Virus record (IMG/VR): IMGVR_UViG_3300042691_016611
Coordinates: 1-35,467 of that record
Strand: one strand, 5' to 3'
DNA: 35,467 nucleotides
Source: a virus
Shown here: piece by piece, positions 16,139-24,059 of the stretch
Position numbering within the stretch: position 1 is the stretch's first letter
Layout: each line of letters starts with the position of its first letter
Position numbers and translations under genes: made by a program
Notes under the pieces: model-generated
What the model was told of the DNA's origin: nothing
Databases searched by the model: none
The model's input: only the letters and a program-made list of their open reading frames with translations

Positions 16139-16411
16139 GTTCCGAGCTGGGTGATACGTAACCTGCCTGCTCAAGAATTCATTCGTCAGAAACTCTTTTG
16201 GGAAGCTCACTCATGGGGAATGCAGGATGATCTTGCTGCCATGACAGCTTCCCAAATTCATTCTCAGCGAGTAGGTAAGGTTCCAATCGACACAAGAGAA
16301 CTGAAGTCGATTGCTACGAATGATTGTAAATATGTTCCTTACATAGTCGAAGATCCGATGACGTTAAGGAAGCAGATGTTCGGTGCTCTTGAAATGATGG
16401 GAATGATCTGA
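16082..16411 (+). CDS. Tail assembly chaperone, frameshifted T-domain (gpGT-like fusion part)
   Basis: After the -1 slip the reading continues LLTPNNDEWFIMHLSTRWGV, adding 109 residues to the first 141 to give a fusion of about 250. The T part has conserved aromatic motifs: RWGVPSWVI.NLPAQEFIRQK.FW...SWG, typical of the second halves of tail chaperones. An ATG at 16115 could start a 98-residue protein, but it lies in the loop of the frameshift hairpin with no convincing Shine-Dalgarno and would lose the conserved residues before it. Expression as a fusion is therefore preferred. The stop overlaps the tape-measure ATG by one base. Confidence 0.85.
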   Translation, partial: LLTPNNDEWFIMHLSTRWGVPSWVIRNLPAQEFIRQKLFWEAHSWGMQDDLAAMTASQIHSQRVGKVPIDTRELKSIATNDCKYVPYIVEDPMTLRKQMFGALEMMGMI

Positions 16412-19215
16412 TGGCTGAAAGCATCCATGATTGGGCAGTGAAGTTGGGGATGGTTGTTGACAACGCATCCATCTCAGCTGCTGAAAAGCTGATGGACAAC
16501 TTCGCTGCCTCCACCGTCAAGAGCAATGAACGTATCAAAGCATCTAACGAAGAACGTGCTAGAGCTGAACAACAAGCTCAGAAGATGCGTGAGGGAGAAA
16601 AAATCAGACAGGCTAACCTGTCTATGGAAGACTCCACAGAAGAACGTAAGGTAAAGCTGGGCGGATTATTTGCAGCTGGTGCTGTCAGTGCTCAGTTGTT
16701 CGTTACCGAACTGAAGAACATCAACGCTGAATATCGACAGATGGCCTCTGTTGATACATCAGCTGTTGCTAAGTTCGGAGCAGGTGTGCAAGCTCCGTCA
16801 TTTGAAGCTGAAGCAGCTAGAGCTTCTGAGCTTGCCAACCTCAAAGCCGACATCATTGCTCGCAGTCGAATTGCTGCACAACAGGCGGCAGATGAGCAGG
16901 TAGCAGCAGACAACGCAGCTCTGCTCTCCTTCCAAGCAAACGCTATGCGTCGTCTTCAGGACGAACAGCAATCAGCTCAACAGCTGAGAGAGATGCGTGA
17001 CTACTACAGAGCACAAGAAGTTGAAGCTGCTCGTACAGCTGCAGATCAGATTGCTGCTGCTGAAAGTGCTGCTGCAGATCGGCAGGCTGCTCGTATTGCT
17101 GCGTACAACAGAGAAGTACGTAGAGAGAATAATGATCGATGGAAAGAGTCTGTCAACGCAGCTGCTACAGCATCTGACAGAGAACGTCAGATTGAAGAAG
17201 CGAACGCCGCTGCTTCTCGACAGCAAGCAACTCGGACAGTTGCTTTTGATAGAGAACAGCGTAGAGCAGCTAACGATAGATGGAAAGAGTCTATTGATGC
17301 TGCAGGTAGAGCTTCTGCAGCGGATCGTGAAGCAGCTACACAACGTGAAAATCTTGATCGTCAGCAGGCTACCAGAACAGCAGCGTACAACAGGGAACAA
17401 CGCAGAGCTGCTAATGATACGTGGAAGTGGCAACAGGATCAGATTGGTTCTAGAGCTGCCAATGCTCGTGCTGCTGCTGCTGAAGCTGCTCAGGTAGCAC
17501 GAGTTAATAATCTGCTTCAGCAGTACGGTAATCATGCCGAGAACGTAGCAGCAGACATTGCTTTCCTTAACGCTGCTCATCAGCGGGGTGCAATCTCTAC
17601 TCAGCAGCATGGTGTGGCTATTGCAGAAGCAACACGTCGCATGAATGCTATGCGTGGTGGTGCGGGCAACATGGGCTACGCTATTGGCGAACTTGCTCGT
17701 GGTGCTGAAGACTTCATCACAGTAATGTCAATCACAGGCTTCAAAGCTGAGTCTGTTGGTATGGCTATGCGTGGAGCAGGCAACAACATCAGTCAGGCTA
17801 CCAACCTGATTGCCGGTCCTCTTGCTGGTGCTGCTGTAGGTGTTGCTGCTATTCTCGGTGGGCAGTTAGTGTCCTCTTTGATGAAATCAGAAGAAAAGTT
17901 TAACACCAATGAACTCGCTTTACGCAAACTGATCGACACGTACACAGCGTATAACAAAATTGTTGCAGAATCTTTACAGCAGCAAAGTTCTCTCGGTGCG
18001 TTCAATGATAAAGGTTTTGATATCAAAGCTCTCGAATCAAAAATCAAAGAATCAAAGAACGAACTGCCTAAACTCAAGAATGAGTTAGATACACGCGAGA
18101 AAGAACTGAAGGCATGGCAGACTCAAACATTCGACAGCCTCACAGGCAACAGTAATATTGAAGCTGCTCTGGCTCTTATTCAGAATGATCTGGATGAAAA
18201 TGGCAACAAAACCAACAAAGACATAGTCGATGCTCTGCGTAAGTCCAAACAAGACGCCGAAGTAAGGCTGAATGAAAGGCTGGCAGACGGATCATTAAGT
18301 CTACCTGCGGCACTGGAAGAGTACGCAAAAGACATGCGTGAAGTAGAGAGGGCTATAAACAGCCGCAGTACTCTACAGACACCAGAAGGTGAAATAGGTG
18401 TTAGATACACTTCCGAAGAACTCATAGCTGCCGAAAACCTTCTAAGAGATAAAGAAAAACTCTCAGAGTTTGAAGGTAAACGACTAGACTACTTGGAAAA
18501 GATAGTAGGAGCAGAAAAAGATATAGAGAAAATAAATGCCGAGTTAGTCAGACTTGCAGAACTTCGTTTCGCCAAACAATCTGGATTCTCAGTAGATGCT
18601 CTGGAACCAATTTATGAAAAGTTAGAACTTGCCCACGCAACAAACGAAGCTGAAGAGACAGCCATTGCTCACAAGCATCGACTGAATGAGCTTCAGAAAG
18701 AGTATGGTGCTTTAGGTGCGTTTGGTCTGGATCTGGCCAATAAACAACTTGCTGTCGAGATTGAACTTGAAGAAGCTCTCAAACAGAAAAACTCACTGAA
18801 AGAGCAAGAGACAGAGAATGAAAACAAACTCAAGTCTTTGAAGAAAGACCTGATGGATGTTGATGAGTTGCGAATGCTCGAACGCATGACAGCCGAAGAG
18901 CGTAAAGCTTACGAATGGGCTAAGAAGCGTGCTGAGATAATGATCACAGGTGCTGCCAGTCCGGGTGAGCTTGAGAATATATTTGCTCAGCAAGCTAACT
19001 TCCGAATGGCAGAGATTGATCAGGAGTTTAAGAAATCTGCTCCAGCATACCAGACAGCAGGGAGTAATTTGGCTCAGACAACAGCCTCTATGAACTCAGA
19101 AATTCTCAGAGGCATGGGACAGACAAAAGACAAAGATATGATTAGTGAGTTGAAAGCAATCAAAGAAGCTCTCACTAATCCTCGTGGTGGTATTAAGTTA
19201 GTAGAGGTGGACTAA
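16411..19215 (+). CDS. Tail tape measure protein
   Basis: 934 residues, almost entirely helical. An Ala/Gln/Glu/Arg-rich N-terminal coiled coil (about 20-400) includes three tandem repeats of 46-47 residues. A hydrophobic segment at about 461-495 (ATNLIAGPLAGAAVGVAAILGG) fits the membrane-interacting region usual in tape measures. A second long coiled-coil part (about 500-880) is rich in Glu/Lys/Leu. It sets tail length and enters the tail lumen with chaperone help; using about 1.5 angstroms per residue the tail would be roughly 140 nm, an estimate only. No peptidase or lysozyme motif is seen. It lies directly after the chaperone pair. Confidence 0.92.
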   Translation: MAESIHDWAVKLGMVVDNASISAAEKLMDNFAASTVKSNERIKASNEERARAEQQAQKMREGEKIRQANLSMEDSTEERKVKLGGLFAAGAVSAQLFVTELKNINAEYRQMASVDTSAVAKFGAGVQAPSFEAEAARASELANLKADIIARSRIAAQQAADEQVAADNAALLSFQANAMRRLQDEQQSAQQLREMRDYYRAQEVEAARTAADQIAAAESAAADRQAARIAAYNREVRRENNDRWKESVNAAATASDRERQIEEANAAASRQQATRTVAFDREQRRAANDRWKESIDAAGRASAADREAATQRENLDRQQATRTAAYNREQRRAANDTWKWQQDQIGSRAANARAAAAEAAQVARVNNLLQQYGNHAENVAADIAFLNAAHQRGAISTQQHGVAIAEATRRMNAMRGGAGNMGYAIGELARGAEDFITVMSITGFKAESVGMAMRGAGNNISQATNLIAGPLAGAAVGVAAILGGQLVSSLMKSEEKFNTNELALRKLIDTYTAYNKIVAESLQQQSSLGAFNDKGFDIKALESKIKESKNELPKLKNELDTREKELKAWQTQTFDSLTGNSNIEAALALIQNDLDENGNKTNKDIVDALRKSKQDAEVRLNERLADGSLSLPAALEEYAKDMREVERAINSRSTLQTPEGEIGVRYTSEELIAAENLLRDKEKLSEFEGKRLDYLEKIVGAEKDIEKINAELVRLAELRFAKQSGFSVDALEPIYEKLELAHATNEAEETAIAHKHRLNELQKEYGALGAFGLDLANKQLAVEIELEEALKQKNSLKEQETENENKLKSLKKDLMDVDELRMLERMTAEERKAYEWAKKRAEIMITGAASPGELENIFAQQANFRMAEIDQEFKKSAPAYQTAGSNLAQTTASMNSEILRGMGQTKDKDMISELKAIKEALTNPRGGIKLVEVD
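17080..17497 (+). repeat. Three tandem 46-47-residue repeats in the tape measure gene
   Basis: Repeat units begin at about 17080, 17218 and 17359 (periods 138 and 141 bases). Each starts RQ(A/Q)A(T/R)R and contains AYNRE-RR-NDRWK or a close variant. The DNA is diverged, so this is an old duplication. Whole-unit gain or loss would change tail length by about 7 nm per unit. Confidence 0.8.
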
Positions 19216-20258
19216 TGGCTGCAGGCATTAAGAAGATTCATGGCTTCCTTCAGGAAGAACAGGATATTCGTCCTTTCTTCAATCGCACTGAGATCAAAGA
19301 AGTAGTCCGTGTTGAGATGAACACGACTAGCTTTGGTCTGCAGGACAATGCGATTGATATGATTGAGTTCCTGCCTTCCTTCGCCTCTGGTCCGGGCGAT
19401 CCAAGTATCAATCCTCTCGGTATAACGTTCACGCTGTACCAATCGCCTCACCCAAAAGCTGCAAGCTTAGTGCTGCTTGAATGTTCCGGTATCAAGCGTG
19501 TCTCTGGTAGTGGTACGTTCTATGACGTAACATTAAACTATGGCAACTTCATTCCCGGTGAAATCACCACCGTAGAGAACTCCAACAGCCCGAATCCCGG
19601 CACACCAATTGTTAGTCCTCTACAACAACCCCCTGTATGGTCTTCAAGCAGTAACATTGTCCAGAAGCAGACAATGACTAAACCGAATGGAGATCCTATC
19701 ATACATGAGAACGGATTAGCTCTTACTTCACCTATCACTTACGAAGAATCTCATACAGTCCATACATGGAGCTTTAATGTCAACTACACCAGTATTAACT
19801 ACAGCAGTGACATTGCCTCTTACGTTGGTTTTGTAGGTAAAAAAACAAACACATTATTTGGTATTAGAGCTTCCTATTGGAAATTCACCGCAGCTTCGGC
19901 TCAAGAAATGCGTGAAAGTTATGGAACAGGTAAACAGAGAGTTAAATTCCACTACTTAAAATGCCAAGTAAGTTTTGAATACAATCCAAGTGACTGGGTA
20001 AATGATGCAAAACTCTACTCTCGCAGCACATGTCAAAGAGTCAATGGTGAGCTCATCCCAATTAAAATCAATGACTTAGGAGACAGAGCACAAGAACCGT
20101 GGATACTACAGATCAAAGAACCTGATGGCGACTGTTTTGCTGTACCTTATAACGTAAACCCCCCCGATACGAGTCTGTACGCTGAACTTAAAACAGGCTA
20201 CCCACAGACAGCAAACATCGGTATTGTTCCTTCAACTTATGGATTGAGCATACCATGA
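19215..20258 (+). CDS. Tail tip-region protein of unknown family
   Basis: 347 residues following the tape measure gene with a one-base overlap (TAATG), where distal tail or baseplate hub proteins are encoded in siphoviruses. It is mostly beta-predicted, with aromatic strands (HTWSFNVNYTSINYSSD, SYWKFTAAS, KFHYLKCQVSFEYNPSDW) and a Ser/Pro-rich linker around 130-150. No enzyme motif, signal peptide or coiled coil is seen. I cannot align it with a known distal tail protein from memory, so the role rests on synteny. Confidence 0.6.
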   Translation: MAAGIKKIHGFLQEEQDIRPFFNRTEIKEVVRVEMNTTSFGLQDNAIDMIEFLPSFASGPGDPSINPLGITFTLYQSPHPKAASLVLLECSGIKRVSGSGTFYDVTLNYGNFIPGEITTVENSNSPNPGTPIVSPLQQPPVWSSSSNIVQKQTMTKPNGDPIIHENGLALTSPITYEESHTVHTWSFNVNYTSINYSSDIASYVGFVGKKTNTLFGIRASYWKFTAASAQEMRESYGTGKQRVKFHYLKCQVSFEYNPSDWVNDAKLYSRSTCQRVNGELIPIKINDLGDRAQEPWILQIKEPDGDCFAVPYNVNPPDTSLYAELKTGYPQTANIGIVPSTYGLSIP

Positions 20259-20620
20259 CACAAGAATTTGGTGTATATGATCCGGCTACGGCAAAAGAGA
20301 TCAAACGTCGTGTAATGGGGGACTCTCGTAGTACAAAGCTCGGGTATGACTCTGAATCCGGACCATTACAGTCAGAGTACTATGGTGTACTAACTGAAAA
20401 TCTAGCAGCAGCTACGAACCCTTACGCTGGTTGGACAAAAGCAAAAGTCAGAATCCTTATGTATTCTGATTATAGTGCTCGTAATATGGTGCCTGCAAGC
20501 GGAGATGAAGCGTTGATTGAAGCTATAAACAGGTCTACAAGTTTGAGTGCGTCTTCTGGTAAATTCGTTATAATCAAACAGATTATGAATGAATGGGCTT
20601 TTATTTGGGTAGATTGCTGA
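20255..20620 (+). CDS. Small tail-module protein, unknown function
   Basis: 121 residues, starting inside the previous stop (ATGA). An N-terminal helix (YDPATAKEIKRRVMGDSR) is followed by a loop and strands, ending AFIWVDC. Location between the tail-tip gene and the large fibre suggests a linker or chaperone for fibre attachment. The C-terminal cysteine is followed by a fibre beginning with a Cys-rich segment, which may be coincidence. No family is recognised. Confidence 0.55.
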   Translation: MTQEFGVYDPATAKEIKRRVMGDSRSTKLGYDSESGPLQSEYYGVLTENLAAATNPYAGWTKAKVRILMYSDYSARNMVPASGDEALIEAINRSTSLSASSGKFVIIKQIMNEWAFIWVDC

Positions 20621-20628
20621 GGTGTATT

Positions 20629-23600
20629 GTGGGCAGACCTCCTGCGTGTCATTGTATCTGTGGTAGTGAAGGTTGTACAGGTTGTACGCTAAACTCTAGC
20701 TTAAATATAGTAGAACTTACTTTTGATGGAGCATTCTCGTGGGGAGTAACAGATGCCGAAGAAACAGGGATCGTAATGGAGTACGATCCGGACCCAATCA
20801 CCTTAGACCCTGTAATTGTAACTGTCGATATAGTCCAATACGCCAGTGATTTGACCAATCTGAGCGGAACTTTAACGCTATTAAAACGACCCAATAATAC
20901 AGCTGTAAGTCTGGCTTCATCTCTTCACTCCCCCAGAAATGCTTGTGAGTGGTATGTAGACTTTCCGAGAGTATTTCAATACTTATACGGAATAGCTTGC
21001 TTTGATGACGAAAGTCCTTTCGATGAGTACAACTTTCCATTAGTAGCTGAGATGCTGCAGGAATACGTACCCGTCAACTCCGATAATGAAGAGTCTTCAT
21101 GGGATAGAGAACTAATACTCACCATAGACGCAACAGGAGAGACACAAACAGTTGAATTCACAGAGTCTACGTTATGGACTATCCCAGAAGACGTACAGAC
21201 AATTGATGCTGAACTGTGGGGTGGAGGTGCTTGCGGTGGTGTTCCTGAAACTGAAAGATCATTTCTTCCTTCAGTAGACGTTACAAACATTGGTTTGTGG
21301 GTAGCAGAAGGTGCCTCTCCATTATGGCAGTGTATCAATGAAGTGCCTGTATCTGACACCGACTACATCTATTCCCCCGCAAGTGCTGTTTGCACTTACG
21401 AGACAAAGTTATCGACAAATAGTTTGTTTCCTTCTCCAGCAGAGAACACACTTACACTACATTACAGAATGTGTAAAAGTGATGCTGATGGTGTCCATTC
21501 AATTTCTGCTCAAGTAGAAACTGCCCGTCCATCAAACAATGTCAACACTGAGTGGGATGTGTTTGCCCATACTAATATCGATGAAACAGTAGAATCCCCC
21601 TCTGCTGGTGACGGAAACGTTTGTTCAACATCCCCACCAGCTGCCTTCATTGTCCGTGCAGCAGACTCCGAACTCGACGAAATAGTTACGCAACCATCAG
21701 CCGGAGATGGAACTTATCTAAGTTTCTCAGACCCACTAGCTCCCAACACCAACGTCTATACATTTGAGTTACAGTCAACAGCAGAAACTTCAATCCCAAC
21801 TAACATTACAGCTTGGATGTTGCTTCGCTATGACTCAAACAGTGACGCAGAAATCACACAAGTACGTTTACGCTCTGCTGGAACATTTTACACAGGAACA
21901 ATTAGTGGATTGCCTGATTCTGGACTATGGGCATGGGTAAGAGTTGATTTTTCAGGCACATTCACTAATCCGTCAGTAGCAGACTACGCGATTGAGATAA
22001 CCACACACTACTACACCATCGATGGTCGTCTAGATGTGGACGCAGTTTACATTGAATGTGACGGTGGAGAACCTCCATTTACAAGAGTACAACGATGGGG
22101 AATGTCTACAATAAATGTTCTTGCAGTTGTTGATCAATATGACCTATACATTCGCTGGAGGGTAGATGCTGCAAATCTCAGCAGTGTAACATTAGTTCGT
22201 GTTCAAATTAACGGTAGTTGGTTTACATTCACGATGGACAACATGCCCACCGATAATACTTGGGTATGGGCACGTGGTGTGCGTACTGGTAATTTTGCAG
22301 CAGCATCGACAGCAGCATATGTCTTAGAAGTAACAGCTGTACACAGCAGCACAGTCGGTATAGTTGAAATTGATGCAGCTTATCTTAAAGCAACAATAAC
22401 TGGTTCACGTATCAGTACCACAGTGAGTTTGCGAGCAGGAAGTAGTGTTATTCTAAGTAATACTCATGCTCTACCTACGCATCCAACAGACTACGCTATC
22501 ACACTCACTGATCCTCAAAAAGCCCTATTAACTTCTTATAACGATTTGAGAGTAAGGTTTGTTACAACTGACTCTGGAGGAGAAACAGGATTTGAACGAG
22601 GATGTTCTGTATTTGGGACAAGGCTAGCTGCCACAACACCCTACGTTGGCACGGGTGGAGGTGGTGGTGGTATGTACGGTAGAAGAGAACGCCTAGGTGT
22701 AGGTTTTGGCGGATCAACACTAACCATCGTTGTTGGACAGGGGGGAACACCGGAATCTCCAGATGGAGGAACGTCGTACATCAGTGCGATAAATAGTGCT
22801 CATGCTGCTGGCGGTAAAACAGCAAATGCTTTAGTTGGAGGTCTTGGTGGGACACCTATAACAACAGGCAACACTGTAGTGTTCTCTGGTGGAGATGGCG
22901 GCACCGCTAGTCTAACAGGAGGAGGTGGTGGTAGCTCCGCAGGACCAACCATTAGAGGTAATGATGGAGGGGATGGAGATGGTTTCGGTGTAACAGGTGG
23001 TGGAGGGGGTGCTGCTGTTACTGAAGGTGGAGCTGGTGGGAGAGGTGGTTCCGGTACGCTTGCTGCTACAAATGGTACATTCCCCGGTGGAGGTGGTGGC
23101 GGATGTGGTACATACAATAACATTCCGGGGAATGGTGCTCCGGGAAAAATCAGAATTACGTACACTCCGGGAGGTAGGTGTGGAAAATGTGTTATGCACA
23201 TACCAGATTTATGTGAACTTCCACCGGGATCTGGACCGTCCAACGATTTAGCAACCTACCATTGTAGAAATGGAATATTAAATACCGCAGCAATGCTGTA
23301 TTTAGACTATGGGTATCTTCCCAATTCACAGGGACTCTATTTTGTACCGATACCAAACGTAGTTGTTGGTCAGCCAGTAAGAAAATTATATTGGGTATTG
23401 GATGTTGAATTCAATATACACAGGGCGATAAAAGCCGACCAATCAGGGTACTCTTGTAATAGTTATGTACCGGGTGGTATTTCTAATAAGCAACCAGGAT
23501 TACGTCCGATAAACTTAGGAGGTTTCTGGAATGTCAGATACACAGATGTGTACGAACCATTTGGGCGAGAAAGCGAACCAAAACTAATAGCGAGGTTTGC

Positions 23601-23739
23601 AAAAATAGTAGATTGTGAAACAGATTTACCAAACACAGATATCGTTCTTCAATACAACGGCTTAGCTCGTTCAACAGAATGTATAGCTGGCATCTCTGGT
23701 TTATCCATTCCTTCTTCAGCGACAATCAAAATACTATGA
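20629..23739 (+). CDS. Large tail fibre / receptor-binding protein with glycine-rich domain
   Basis: 1036 residues from GTG (20629), chosen because GAGG lies six bases upstream and follows the previous stop; an ATG at 20593 would add 12 residues and overlap the preceding gene. The N-terminus is Cys-rich (CHCICGSEGCTGCTL). At about 170-204 a strand ending in DAELWGGGACGG resembles the opening of a glycine-rich domain, and the matching glycine-rich continuation comes only at about 670-850 (VGTGGGGGGMYG to GAPGKIRITY). The intervening about 465 residues contain beta modules, including two copies of the module in the 3349-4518 gene. The last 185 residues contain a CGKC motif. Polyglycine-type adhesins bind receptors in other phages; receptor binding here is inference. 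Confidence 0.75.
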   Translation: MGRPPACHCICGSEGCTGCTLNSSLNIVELTFDGAFSWGVTDAEETGIVMEYDPDPITLDPVIVTVDIVQYASDLTNLSGTLTLLKRPNNTAVSLASSLHSPRNACEWYVDFPRVFQYLYGIACFDDESPFDEYNFPLVAEMLQEYVPVNSDNEESSWDRELILTIDATGETQTVEFTESTLWTIPEDVQTIDAELWGGGACGGVPETERSFLPSVDVTNIGLWVAEGASPLWQCINEVPVSDTDYIYSPASAVCTYETKLSTNSLFPSPAENTLTLHYRMCKSDADGVHSISAQVETARPSNNVNTEWDVFAHTNIDETVESPSAGDGNVCSTSPPAAFIVRAADSELDEIVTQPSAGDGTYLSFSDPLAPNTNVYTFELQSTAETSIPTNITAWMLLRYDSNSDAEITQVRLRSAGTFYTGTISGLPDSGLWAWVRVDFSGTFTNPSVADYAIEITTHYYTIDGRLDVDAVYIECDGGEPPFTRVQRWGMSTINVLAVVDQYDLYIRWRVDAANLSSVTLVRVQINGSWFTFTMDNMPTDNTWVWARGVRTGNFAAASTAAYVLEVTAVHSSTVGIVEIDAAYLKATITGSRISTTVSLRAGSSVILSNTHALPTHPTDYAITLTDPQKALLTSYNDLRVRFVTTDSGGETGFERGCSVFGTRLAATTPYVGTGGGGGGMYGRRERLGVGFGGSTLTIVVGQGGTPESPDGGTSYISAINSAHAAGGKTANALVGGLGGTPITTGNTVVFSGGDGGTASLTGGGGGSSAGPTIRGNDGGDGDGFGVTGGGGGAAVTEGGAGGRGGSGTLAATNGTFPGGGGGGCGTYNNIPGNGAPGKIRITYTPGGRCGKCVMHIPDLCELPPGSGPSNDLATYHCRNGILNTAAMLYLDYGYLPNSQGLYFVPIPNVVVGQPVRKLYWVLDVEFNIHRAIKADQSGYSCNSYVPGGISNKQPGLRPINLGGFWNVRYTDVYEPFGRESEPKLIARFAKIVDCETDLPNTDIVLQYNGLARSTECIAGISGLSIPSSATIKIL
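21801..22395 (+). repeat. Copies 2 and 3 of the shared beta-sandwich module
   Basis: Copy 2 (about 21801-22064) reads RYDSNSDAEITQVRLRSAG then SGLWAWV and IDGRLDVDAVYIE; copy 3 (about 22131-22395) reads RWRVDAANLSSVTLVRVQING then NTWVWAR and VEIDAAYL. Copy 2 is clearly close to the module at 3553-3820; copy 3 is more diverged but keeps the order and spacing. Confidence 0.65.
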
Positions 23740-24059
23740 CATGCGATTACAACAAGCACGGTATCTGCACTCACCCAGATAAAATTGGGGATAGGAACAT
23801 CACAGATGATGACTGCGATATCTGTAAGCTAGTCGATCTGCATAAAAAAACTTCTTGCAGACACAAAGGATCTGCAAGAAGTTGTTGTGTAGATTTGCAT
23901 ATATGTCGTAAATTAAAAAAGGATTGTGTTGAGTCCTTAATCAAATTTACGCAATACAAATCTGAAACTGATCACCCAGAACTATTTCAAGAACGAATAG
24001 TTTGTTGTGAGACATGCGAGTATAACACTATATTTCAACTTCCTTCTCAGGAATCCTAA
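23736..24059 (+). CDS. Small cysteine-rich protein, possible metal binder
   Basis: 107 residues from the ATG at 23736, which overlaps the fibre stop as ATGA; an upstream in-frame start (23679) would run through fibre coding sequence and is less likely. There are 14 cysteines, including CDIC, CC, CRKLKKDC and CCETC pairs, plus several His, so zinc or iron-sulfur binding is plausible. A longer cysteine-rich fold with disulfides is the alternative. The last 32 bases overlap the 3-prime end of the convergent helicase gene, and the middle carries that gene's predicted terminator. The function is unknown. Confidence 0.6.
   Translation: MTCDYNKHGICTHPDKIGDRNITDDDCDICKLVDLHKKTSCRHKGSARSCCVDLHICRKLKKDCVESLIKFTQYKSETDHPELFQERIVCCETCEYNTIFQLPSQES
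23844..23883 (-). terminator. Intrinsic terminator of the leftward helicase gene
   Basis: A perfect 13-bp inverted repeat (23849-23861 and 23871-23883) with a nine-base loop. Read on the minus strand the stem is followed immediately by seven T in total (23850-23844). It lies about 145 bases past the helicase stop, inside the coding region of the opposing cysteine-rich gene. On the plus strand the stem is followed by TTGTTGTG, so termination there would be weaker. Confidence 0.85.

Noticed and set aside
16115-16411. Stand-alone 98-residue gene starting at ATG 16115
   Set aside because: The start lies in the loop of the frameshift hairpin, lacks a clear Shine-Dalgarno, and the -1 frame runs back in phase to the slippery site. 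A frameshift fusion explains it better.
20593-20628. ATG 20593 as start of the large fibre
   Set aside because: It would begin within the preceding gene. GTG 20629 has GAGG at ideal spacing just after the previous stop, though the ATG cannot be excluded.
22800-23243. Leftward proline-rich ORF
   Set aside because: It is the complement of the glycine codons of the fibre gene (GGN read as NCC), so its composition is a by-product.
23679-23735. Upstream extension of the cysteine-rich gene to 23679
   Set aside because: The extension would lie inside the fibre coding region; the ATG at 23736 forms the ATGA junction common in this phage.
23845-23852. A-run in the cysteine-rich gene as a second frameshift site
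   Set aside because: In its reading frame the run is T_AAA_AAA, not a good -1 heptamer, and neither alternative frame leads to a recognisable domain. It is explained by the terminator T-tract on the other strand.
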